Assembly: GCA_028274925.1 (NCBI GenBank)
Contig: JAQCNR010000034.1
Coordinates: 1-11,447 of the forward strand
DNA: 11,447 nt
Reading direction: 5' to 3'
Source: Halovenus sp.
GTDB lineage: Archaea > Halobacteriota > Halobacteria > Halobacteriales > Haloarculaceae
Positions 6,253-11,447 of the stretch are shown piece after piece. Position numbers and translations under genes: made by a program. Within the stretch, counting starts at the first letter, position 1; each line of letters starts with the position of its first letter. The notes under the pieces were generated by a model that searched no databases, was not told where the DNA came from, and worked only from the letters and a program-made list of their open reading frames with translations.

Positions 6253-6744
6253 CTAGCGGAGGTCGTGAAAGGTCACGTCGCCGGTCTCGGTATCGAGTAC
6301 GACGCCGGCGGGCGGCTCTGTCTCCTCGGCTCCGGTGCCGATGCCGCCTGGGTTGATTCGGACCGTTCCGTCCTCCCGCTCGTGGGCCCGAGCGTGGGTG
6401 TGGCCGTGGAAGACGTAATCGTAACTTCCGGAGTCGACCAGCGCCTCGATGATGGGGTTGCTGGTGCCGTGATAGACCGCAATGCGCTGGCCACCGAGTG
6501 AGAGTTCACCCATCTCGCCGAGGTAGGCACCGAATCCCCGGACTGCGTCCGCGAGTGCCCACTCACCGTCGTTATTCCCGCGAACCGCATAGAAGTCGAA
6601 CTCCTGGTCGAATTTAGCGGCCGAAAATGGCGAGATAATGTCGCCACAGTGAACGACTGCTTCAACTTCGTCAGCGAACAGTTCGACAGCCGACTCGATG
6701 ACGTCCTGATTATCGTGGGTATCAGAGACGATTCCAATCCTCAT
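6253..6744 (-). CDS. Metallophosphoesterase, YfcE/MJ0936 family
   Basis: The 163-residue protein is a calcineurin-like phosphoesterase of the small YfcE/MJ0936 type, a dinuclear-metal phosphodiesterase. Metal-site motifs are complete: D8-x-H10 in SDTHDN, GD35 in HCGDI, GNND at 56-59 with N57 as ligand, H92 in YHG, and GHTH at 114-117 with H115 and H117. The C-terminal INPGG is also conserved. The natural substrate is unknown (some homologues cleave cyclic or bis-p-nitrophenyl phosphodiesters). The ATG at 6744 gives the exact family N-terminus MRIGIVSDTH; a TATA-like box 28 nt upstream suggests a leaderless mRNA. Confidence 0.92.
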   Translation of the reverse strand: MRIGIVSDTHDNQDVIESAVELFADEVEAVVHCGDIISPFSAAKFDQEFDFYAVRGNNDGEWALADAVRGFGAYLGEMGELSLGGQRIAVYHGTSNPIIEALVDSGSYDYVFHGHTHARAHEREDGTVRINPGGIGTGAEETEPPAGVVLDTETGDVTFHDLR

Positions 6745-6768
6745 ACAGCGCTGTTCTCCCGGTTGGAG

Positions 6769-6776
6769 TATCAAAC
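6769..6776 (-). promoter_or_regulatory. TATA-like box of the metallophosphoesterase gene
   Basis: On the minus strand this reads GTTTGATA and is centred 28 nt before the ATG at 6744, with no Shine-Dalgarno between. This is the standard geometry of a haloarchaeal leaderless promoter. Confidence 0.45.
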
Positions 6777-6905
6777 TTTGTCAGGCCAGCACCTGGAGAC
6801 ATAGATAGACAGAGTTCAGTGAGATATCGACCCGAGAAACAGAGACCCGTCGATTCTCAAGCCTCGCCGTCCTGACCACGCCCGCCAAGCAGCGGCCCCC
6901 GCCTC

Positions 6906-6921
6906 GTACAGGTGGCTGTAC
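6906..6921. repeat. Perfect inverted repeat upstream of the surface peptidase promoter
   Basis: GTACAG-GTGG-CTGTAC has six-base arms and a four-base spacer. It lies 33 nt upstream of the TATA-like box of the gene at 6985. It may be a binding site for a dimeric regulator. Apart from this, the second repeat and the two promoters, the 240-nt divergent spacer at 6745-6984 shows no gene. Confidence 0.4.
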
Positions 6922-6954
6922 ACTTGGCTCCCTGTCCAGAGTCGAGTCCAAGGG

Positions 6955-6961
6955 TTTATTT
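6955..6961 (+). promoter_or_regulatory. TATA-like box of the surface peptidase gene
   Basis: TTTATTT is centred 27 nt before the ATG at 6985. No Shine-Dalgarno precedes the ATG, so a leaderless transcript is likely. Confidence 0.55.
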
Positions 6962-6974
6962 CACATCACTGTGA
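6961..6974. repeat. Inverted repeat between TATA box and start (possible operator)
   Basis: TCACA-TCAC-TGTGA has perfect five-base arms and a four-base spacer. It sits directly after the TATA-like box and ends ten bases before the ATG, where a bound repressor would block polymerase. Its half-site CTGTGA partly resembles the CTGTAC half-site of the repeat at 6906-6921. Confidence 0.4.
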
Positions 6975-6984
6975 CAACAGCTTC

Positions 6985-9399
6985 ATGTCTCAGGACGGAC
7001 TTCAGCCGGCGGAGACACTGGACAGACGCTCAGTGCTTCAGTCTGTGGGGGGTGTACTCGGTCTGTCGGCCGGCGGCGCGTTCGGTGCCCAGCAGTCGAT
7101 TGCAACTACAGTTCAAGACTCCGTACAGCCACCCTCGATTCGTGGAAGCGTCGAGCAGGCCATTATTACCGGGGCTGTGTCGGAGGCGGCGCTGACACTC
7201 TACGACGCAGACGGTGAGGCAGTCGCGCAGGCGCAAGCGGACACACGCGGGTCGTACGTCTTCGAGAACGTCGACCCAGCAGATGGCTATCGAGTGACAC
7301 AGACTGTCGACGGCGAGCAGTCGGAGCGTTCGACGACCGTTCGGGTTCTTTCGCCGGAGAACACGCCGGCCCAGCAGTTCTACGACCAGCAGGACCTCAC
7401 CGAGGGCTTTGGCTATCTCGAGGTGAGAGATGGGACGACGCTGGCTCAGCAGGTACTCTTGCCGGAGAACCAGGAGCCACCGTATCCGACGCTCATTCTT
7501 CACTCGGGGTACGAACCCTCGGTCAGCATTCAGGGCGGCGACCAATTGAAACGCATTATTGTGGATGGGATGGGGTATGCGATAGTTGGGGTCAATATGC
7601 GTGGTTCCGCCTGTTCTGGCGGCAAGTTCGATTTCGGCGAACAGCTTCAGCGCCTCGACGGCTACGACATTGTCGAAACAATTGCTGCTCAGGACTGGGC
7701 GGGCAACGTCGGGATGGTCGGCCTCTCCTTTCCCGGCTTTACCCAACTGTATGTCGCCGCTGCACAGCCCCCGTCGCTCGACTGCATCGCGCCAGGCGCG
7801 CCAATCGGTGACTTCTACCGCGACACCGCCTACCCCGGCGGAATCCAAAATAGCCGGTTCGCGACAGAGTGGGCAGAGGACCGGGACAGGGCATTCGAAC
7901 CCGGCGGTGGGTCCGGAAACGTCGACCAGCGAATCGCTAACGGCGACCAGACGTGTGAGGCAAACCAGCAGCTCCGCCTCCAGAACCGCAGTCTCGTCGA
8001 CCAAATGGAACGCAGCCCGTACTACGAAGGGCTCTTTCGTGAGCGGGCACCGCTGCAGATACTTGACCAAATCGAGGTGCCGACGTTTCTCGTAGTTTCA
8101 TGGCAGGATGAACAGACCGGCCCGCGTGCTGCGCGACTGTACGAATTTCTCCCTGACGACACTCCGGTCCAGTTCGCCGGGACTAACGGTGGCCACGCCG
8201 CGTACTTCACACCGGGAATCTCGAACGAACTCTTCAGATTCTACGAGTACTACCTCAAAGAGGAGGTTCCGGACCAAGATCAAGGCTCTTACGGCGAGGC
8301 ACTTGCAGCGTACGAGTCGGAACCGGTCACGATGTTCTGGGAGCGAAGCAACGCGCAGTCGTTGCTGGCACAGACGTCCCGATTCGAGACGACACATACC
8401 GAGTGGCCTCCGGAGAACGTCGAGACGTGGGAACTGTACTGCCAGCCAGACGGCACACTCGACGATTCACCACCCGACGCGGGTTCGCAGGAGACGAGTA
8501 GCTACGAGTACAGCCCGATTCCGCCCGAGGAGCAACAGATCACTCGAGATGACCAAGGCCGACTACAGTGGGAGCATCGTCCCGACGACGGGACTGTTGC
8601 CTTCGTCTCCGAAGAACTGACAGACGACCACGTGTGCTTGGGGTCCGGGCTGGTCGACCTCTCTGTTGTCTCGACTGCAGCGGATACAGACGTGCAGGTA
8701 ACGCTCTCGGAGGTTCGCCCCGACGGTGAGGAGATGTTCGTCCAGATGGGCGTCTTGCGGGCGAGTCACCGCGCCGAGAACCCGGCCCGGACAAAGCCTC
8801 GCCGTCCCTGGCACACACACCGCCGCGAAGACGCACAACCCCTCGGTGAGGGAATCGAGCAAATGCGCGTCGAGTTGTTCCCGTTCGGACACGTCTTTCG
8901 CGAGGGCTCACGGGTCCGCCTCGCAATCGAGGTTCCCGGCGGCAATCGCGACCGGTGGGCATTCGAGTTACACGACACAAAATCGACCAACGAAGTCGTT
9001 CACATGCCCGAGACGCCGACGAAACTTGCGTTACCGCTGGTCCCCGCCATCGACGCCGACATTCCGGACTACCCGGACTGTGGTAACGTCTGGCACCAGC
9101 CCTGTCGGCCGGCCGAGTTCAGCCCGGTAGACAACAGCGGCGACGAAACTGGCGACGCGAATGGCGACGGTGATGGCGATACTACGGATGATGCGAGTGC
9201 CGACGGAACCGATGGGAACAGCGACAGTGACGAAGCAACCGTCAACGGGGCAGAGGAGAGCAGTGAGGATGACGGAGAGAGTGCCGACGACTCGGGGCCG
9301 GGATTCACTGCCGGCGGGGCACTTGCTGGACTCGGTGGTGCTGGCTACCTGTTGAAACGCCAACTCCAGAGAGACGCGCCACCCGAGGATTCCGAGTGA
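6985..9399 (+). CDS. Tat-exported, PGF-CTERM-anchored S15/CocE family hydrolase
   Basis: The 804-residue secreted enzyme resembles X-Pro dipeptidyl-peptidase (S15)/CocE-NonD hydrolases, which cleave dipeptides or esters. A Tat signal is seen at residues 13-36 (R14-R15-S-V-L-Q, then a Gly/Ala-rich hydrophobic stretch). Residues about 50-120 look like a carboxypeptidase-regulatory-type beta-sandwich. The alpha/beta hydrolase domain follows, with nucleophile S248 in GLSFPG, probable D375 in WQDEQTG and H404 in GGHAAY. A C-terminal jelly-roll domain (about 470-700) is typical of the family. Residues 718-770 form an Asp/Gly/Ser linker, ending in PGF (772-774), a short hydrophobic stretch and basic residues: an archaeosortase A anchor. 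Several cysteines, including the pair in PDCGNVWHQPC, may form disulfides outside the cell. Substrate not determinable. Confidence 0.88.
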   Translation: MSQDGLQPAETLDRRSVLQSVGGVLGLSAGGAFGAQQSIATTVQDSVQPPSIRGSVEQAIITGAVSEAALTLYDADGEAVAQAQADTRGSYVFENVDPADGYRVTQTVDGEQSERSTTVRVLSPENTPAQQFYDQQDLTEGFGYLEVRDGTTLAQQVLLPENQEPPYPTLILHSGYEPSVSIQGGDQLKRIIVDGMGYAIVGVNMRGSACSGGKFDFGEQLQRLDGYDIVETIAAQDWAGNVGMVGLSFPGFTQLYVAAAQPPSLDCIAPGAPIGDFYRDTAYPGGIQNSRFATEWAEDRDRAFEPGGGSGNVDQRIANGDQTCEANQQLRLQNRSLVDQMERSPYYEGLFRERAPLQILDQIEVPTFLVVSWQDEQTGPRAARLYEFLPDDTPVQFAGTNGGHAAYFTPGISNELFRFYEYYLKEEVPDQDQGSYGEALAAYESEPVTMFWERSNAQSLLAQTSRFETTHTEWPPENVETWELYCQPDGTLDDSPPDAGSQETSSYEYSPIPPEEQQITRDDQGRLQWEHRPDDGTVAFVSEELTDDHVCLGSGLVDLSVVSTAADTDVQVTLSEVRPDGEEMFVQMGVLRASHRAENPARTKPRRPWHTHRREDAQPLGEGIEQMRVELFPFGHVFREGSRVRLAIEVPGGNRDRWAFELHDTKSTNEVVHMPETPTKLALPLVPAIDADIPDYPDCGNVWHQPCRPAEFSPVDNSGDETGDANGDGDGDTTDDASADGTDGNSDSDEATVNGAEESSEDDGESADDSGPGFTAGGALAGLGGAGYLLKRQLQRDAPPEDSE

Positions 9400-9452
9400 G
9401 GGTTGTCTCACCAGTCTACGAACCAACCACCACACACAAATCAGTCGGCCCC

Positions 9453-9458
9453 AAGGAG
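9453..9458 (+). promoter_or_regulatory. Shine-Dalgarno of the mutY gene
   Basis: AAGGAG ends five bases before the ATG at 9464, a well-placed ribosome-binding site. It supports this start and suggests a transcript with a leader, possibly shared with the upstream gene 64 nt away. Confidence 0.55.
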
Positions 9459-9463
9459 TATCT

Positions 9464-10387
9464 ATGAGCGAGGCGGCCCCAGAGTGTCTCGAGGGAGTCG
9501 ACACCGACGCAGTCCAGTCCGCACTGCTTTCGTGGTACCGCGAGGACCACCGGTCGTTCCCGTGGCGAGAGACGACCAACCCCTACGAGATTCTGGTCTC
9601 AGAAGTGATGAGCCAGCAGACCCAACTCGGGCGAGTTGTCGAGGCGTGGGACGATTTCCTGCAGCGCTGGCCGACGACTGCCGACCTCGCGGCGGCCGAC
9701 CGCGCCGATGTGGTCGCGTTCTGGAGCGACCACAGTCTGGGGTACAACAACCGTGCGAAGTACCTCCACGAAGCCGCAGAACAGGTTGAAACCGAGTACG
9801 ACGGCTCCTTCCCCGAGACGCCCGACGAACTCTCCGAACTGATGGGCGTTGGGCCATACACCGCCAACGCAGTCGCGAGTTTCGCGTTCAACAACGGCAA
9901 CGCCGTCGTGGATACGAACGTCAAACGAGTCCTCTACCGCGCCTTTGGCTGCCCAGACGACGACACAGCCTTCGAGCAAGCAGCAAACGAACTCATGCCC
10001 GAGGGTGAATCGCGGGACTGGAACAACGCCATCATGGAATTAGGTGGTGTGGCCTGCGGCCAGACACCGGCCTGTGACGAGCAGTCCTGTCCGTGGCGGG
10101 AACACTGCGAGGCCTACCACACCGGTGATTTCACCGCGCCGGACGTGCCAGAACAGCCGGATTTCGAGGGCAGTCGCCGGCAATTCCGCGGCCGCATCGT
10201 CAACACGCTCGGCGAACACGACGAACTGGCACTGGACACACTCGGCCCCCGAATTAGGGTCGATTACGCCCCGGAGGGCCAGTACGGCAGCGAGTGGCTC
10301 CGGGACATTCTGACCGACTTGGCAGACGACGACCTTGTCGAACTCGACGAAAGCGACTCAGAAACCGTGGCGCGACTCCGGCGGTGA
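9464..10387 (+). CDS. mutY: MutY-type A/G-specific DNA glycosylase
   Basis: The 307-residue HhH-GPD base-excision glycosylase is most like MutY, which removes adenine mispaired with 8-oxoguanine. Visible are WYREDHRSFPWRETTNPYEILVSE with catalytic E47, the helix-hairpin-helix GVGPYTA (128-134) with Y132 at the specificity position, and catalytic D150 in VVDTNVKR. The Y132-D150 spacing equals that of Geobacillus MutY (Tyr126/Asp144). The Fe-S ligands are C198, C204, C209 and C215, spaced x5, x4, x5 instead of the usual x6, x2, x5. The C-terminal 90 residues look like a small winged-helix domain, not the NUDIX-like 8-oxoG reader of bacterial MutY. A T:G mismatch glycosylase of the same superfamily is the alternative. 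Confidence 0.85.
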   Translation: MSEAAPECLEGVDTDAVQSALLSWYREDHRSFPWRETTNPYEILVSEVMSQQTQLGRVVEAWDDFLQRWPTTADLAAADRADVVAFWSDHSLGYNNRAKYLHEAAEQVETEYDGSFPETPDELSELMGVGPYTANAVASFAFNNGNAVVDTNVKRVLYRAFGCPDDDTAFEQAANELMPEGESRDWNNAIMELGGVACGQTPACDEQSCPWREHCEAYHTGDFTAPDVPEQPDFEGSRRQFRGRIVNTLGEHDELALDTLGPRIRVDYAPEGQYGSEWLRDILTDLADDDLVELDESDSETVARLRR

Positions 10388-10388
10388 G

Positions 10389-10424
10389 GTCGACACGCCA
10401 CAAAGTTCTCACCCTGTCGACACG
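10389..10424. repeat. Nine-base direct repeat around the mutY 3' end
   Basis: GTCGACACG occurs at 10389-10397 and 10416-10424, 27 nt apart, in the spacer between mutY and the small membrane protein gene. Each contains the palindrome GTCGAC. A GGTGAG/CTCACC inverted pair (10383-10388 and 10408-10413) surrounds the first copy. This could be a regulatory site, a weak terminator hairpin, or chance in GC-rich DNA. Confidence 0.25.
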
Positions 10425-10435
10425 ACCCTTCTGAT

Positions 10436-10594
10436 ATGATTGGGAAACTGCTCGGCCTGCTGTGGTCGCTGCTGATGCTGCCGATAAAGCTCGTTTTACT
10501 GCCCTTTCGGATTCTCTCATTTCTCATTAGCCTCGTCGTCTACGCAATCGTCCTGCTCGTCGTCAGCGGCGTCATCTGGTTCGTCATTCTGTAG
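10436..10594 (+). CDS. Small hydrophobic membrane protein (52 residues)
   Basis: A clean 52-codon frame from ATG to TAG encodes an almost wholly hydrophobic peptide. There are two likely membrane segments (about 5-24 and 28-51), separated by Pro-Phe-Arg, with a few basic residues (K4, K18, R25) near one membrane face. Strong third-position G/C and the lack of acidic residues fit a real inner membrane peptide, not a chance frame. It begins 48 nt after mutY and ends with no gap against the convergent zinc-ribbon gene. It is unrecognised; such small proteins are common and uncharacterised in haloarchaea. Confidence 0.6.
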   Translation: MIGKLLGLLWSLLMLPIKLVLLPFRILSFLISLVVYAIVLLVVSGVIWFVIL

Positions 10595-10879
10595 TCACGA
10601 CCAGCCGCCATCTCTGTCTTTTCGACGTGATTCCTGTAACCGTCGCCCGTCGCGCGGGCAGTAGTCGTACTCGTGGTTCAGTGTCTCGAAATCACACTGC
10701 GGACACTCACGCGGAGTTGGCTCCTCGCGCTCCTCGCTGCCGACGCCCCGGAACAGAAAGGGAACGAACGGGAGAAACAAGAAAAACAGGAACGTATCGA
10801 AGTACAGCCAGAGCGCGGCGCTGACCGCGAGGCTGGCAATCAACCCCACGGCGGCGGTGAGCAGTCGGGAGTTCACCAT
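10595..10879 (-). CDS. Small membrane protein with zinc-ribbon-like tail
   Basis: The 94-residue protein has two hydrophobic helices (about 6-27 and 29-43), the second very rich in Phe. A cytoplasmic tail follows with C59-P-Q-C62, then C74-P-R-D77-G-R-R-L. This is the outline of a zinc ribbon, with C-x2-C and a second knuckle whose last cysteine is Asp. Such a three-Cys/one-Asp site may still bind zinc. The ending is Lys/Arg/Asp-rich. A partial Shine-Dalgarno (GGAG) lies just before the ATG at 10879. Function unknown; the stop codon abuts the stop of the convergent small membrane protein gene. Confidence 0.72.
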   Translation of the reverse strand: MVNSRLLTAAVGLIASLAVSAALWLYFDTFLFFLFLPFVPFLFRGVGSEEREEPTPRECPQCDFETLNHEYDYCPRDGRRLQESRRKDRDGGWS

Positions 10880-10918
10880 CTCTCTCCGGCTAGTCGATTG
10901 GCGGCCATAGGAATTGTG

Positions 10919-11230
10919 TCAGGACTCGCGGCCGACTCGCAGTTCGTAGTGTGTCGCGTGGTCGTCGTACCGCGTCAGCAACTTCTTGGCCGCCGGCGGG
11001 ACGTGTGCCTCCTCGACTGGCTGGCCGGCGAACTCCTCGACGGCCTCGATAGAGTCGAATCGCATCACCGTACAGAACTCCACCTCGTCACCGTCCTCGC
11101 GTCGGAGCACGCGCACGTCGTGGTAGCCGTCGATGTCGTCCAGTCCCGCAAACACCTCATCTCGGAGCAGTTGCTTGTAGGCGTCTGCGTCTTCGGGTGT
11201 GGTCCAGCCGTGCCAGTGTCGTTCGAGCAT
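10919..11230 (-). CDS. ABM-like dimeric alpha/beta-barrel protein
   Basis: The 103-residue protein resembles the antibiotic-biosynthesis-monooxygenase (ABM)/dimeric alpha-beta barrel superfamily. It begins MLERHWHGWTTPEDADAYKQ, has a central strand pair VRVLRREDGDEVEFCTVMRF (39-58) and a helix DSIEAVEEFAGQP, and ends with DHATHYELRV. Members are small, often dimeric, cytoplasmic proteins, including heme- or quinone-linked monooxygenases and many with no known activity. Residues W6, H7 and H77 are candidates for a ligand site but are not diagnostic. The ATG at 11230 has a T-rich TATA-like box 28 nt upstream. No function can be assigned with confidence. Confidence 0.75.
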   Translation of the reverse strand: MLERHWHGWTTPEDADAYKQLLRDEVFAGLDDIDGYHDVRVLRREDGDEVEFCTVMRFDSIEAVEEFAGQPVEEAHVPPAAKKLLTRYDDHATHYELRVGRES

Positions 11231-11233
11231 ATC

Positions 11234-11246
11234 CGGGGTAGCCCCG
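11234..11246. repeat. Small inverted repeat before the ABM-like gene
   Basis: CGGGG-TAG-CCCCG has five-base arms and a three-base loop. It ends three bases before the ABM-like start codon on the minus strand, between the TATA-like box and the ATG. It could be an operator or a transcript-start hairpin. Confidence 0.3.
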
Positions 11247-11254
11247 CAGCAGCC

Positions 11255-11260
11255 AAAAAA
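11255..11260 (-). promoter_or_regulatory. T6 tract: TATA-like box and/or terminator
   Basis: Read on the minus strand this is TTTTTT. It lies 15 nt after the stop of the upstream hydratase gene, where an archaeal oligo-T terminator is expected, and about 28 nt before the ATG at 11230, where a TATA box is expected. Either role, or both, is possible. Confidence 0.4.
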
Positions 11261-11275
11261 TCCGCGTCGCTTGCC

Positions 11276-11447
11276 TTACTCGCCCTCGAATTCGGGGTCG
11301 CGGTCTGCGGAGAAGGCGGCGACGCCTTCCATCATGTCGTCGGTTGTCAGCAGCAGACCGAAGGCCTGACTCTCCATTTCGAGGCCAGCGTCGAGGTTCT
11401 CGTCTGCTCCCTGGTTCATCACTCGTTTGGCCTTGCGCAGCGCAATC
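11276..11447 (-). CDS. Enoyl-CoA hydratase/isomerase, C-terminal end
   Basis: This is the last 56 codons and TAA stop of a minus-strand gene; the start is beyond the window edge. The visible peptide (IALRKAKRVMNQG...LDAGLEMESQAFGLLLTTDDMMEGVAAFSADRDPEF) follows the C-terminal trimerisation helices of the crotonase superfamily. In that family the pattern K-xx-(L/V/M)N...GL-x-x-E...F-x-x-x-x-x-T-x-D-x-x-EG-x-x-AF-x-x-x-R-x-P-x-F is standard. It probably acts in fatty acid or branched-chain acyl-CoA oxidation, or a related acyl-CoA reaction. The catalytic residues lie outside the window, so hydratase and isomerase cannot be told apart. Confidence 0.9.
   Translation of the reverse strand, partial: IALRKAKRVMNQGADENLDAGLEMESQAFGLLLTTDDMMEGVAAFSADRDPEFEGE

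Noticed and set aside
6961..6974. TGTGA motif as a bacterial CRP site
   Set aside because: CRP is a bacterial regulator; the resemblance is only to the half-site. The repeat is kept as a generic operator candidate.
7030..8070. Minus-strand open frame of 346 codons opposite the S15 hydrolase
   Set aside because: It is antisense to a clear gene with catalytic motifs; the translation shows no family features.
9130..9295. GGCGAC-type repeats as a possible tandem repeat or CRISPR-like array
   Set aside because: They encode the Asp/Gly/Ser-rich linker of the surface hydrolase. Units are irregular and explained by codon bias.

Overview
The window looks like chromosome of a haloarchaeon (class Halobacteria; a Haloarcula-type genome is plausible, but the genus cannot be fixed from sequence alone). 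The reasons are strongly acidic proteins rich in Asp and Glu with few Lys, high GC with very few CTAG tetramers, archaeal information-processing genes (RpoP, L37Ae, Pcc1, prefoldin beta, RNase P Pop5, proteasome alpha), TATA-like boxes about 26-28 nt before start codons (leaderless transcripts), and a Tat signal plus PGF-CTERM anchor on a secreted enzyme.

Region 1 (1-3714, all +) is a compact core operon or pair of operons: L37Ae (3' part), rpoP, pcc1, prefoldin beta, a DUF3194 protein, a bifunctional-nuclease-domain (DUF151) protein, a HAD hydrolase, RNase P component 2 and proteasome alpha. Genes overlap by ATGA or TGA/ATG or lie within about 45 nt of each other. This is recognisably the archaeal 'exosome superoperon' neighbourhood linking translation, transcription, tRNA modification, chaperone, RNase P and proteasome genes, but no Rrp4/Rrp41/Rrp42, SBDS or Rpp30 gene lies between its members. 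A strong hairpin plus T-tract follows psmA.

Region 2 (3745-6744) is a small accessory stretch. It holds a SAM methyltransferase (-) divergent from a winged-helix/GNAT fusion (+), a four-helix membrane protein with an Mrr-like soluble domain (+), and a YfcE/MJ0936-type metallophosphoesterase (-) that meets it tail to tail with no spacer.

Region 3 (6985-10387, +) carries a large Tat-exported, surface-anchored S15/CocE-type peptidase or esterase whose promoter region has two inverted repeats, followed by a MutY-type DNA glycosylase with an unusual Fe-S loop and C-terminal domain.

Region 4 (10436-11447) has a 52-residue membrane protein (+), then three minus-strand genes: a membrane protein with a zinc-ribbon-like tail, an ABM-like dimeric alpha/beta-barrel protein, and the 3' end of an enoyl-CoA hydratase/isomerase gene.

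There is no sign of a CRISPR array, insertion sequence, tRNA or rRNA. Most of the window is ordinary core genome. The most unusual points are the loss of a zinc-ligand pair in L37Ae, the exosome-less superoperon with DUF151 and HAD genes inside it, the Mrr-like domain on a membrane anchor, the operator-like repeats before the surface peptidase, and the divergent MutY.
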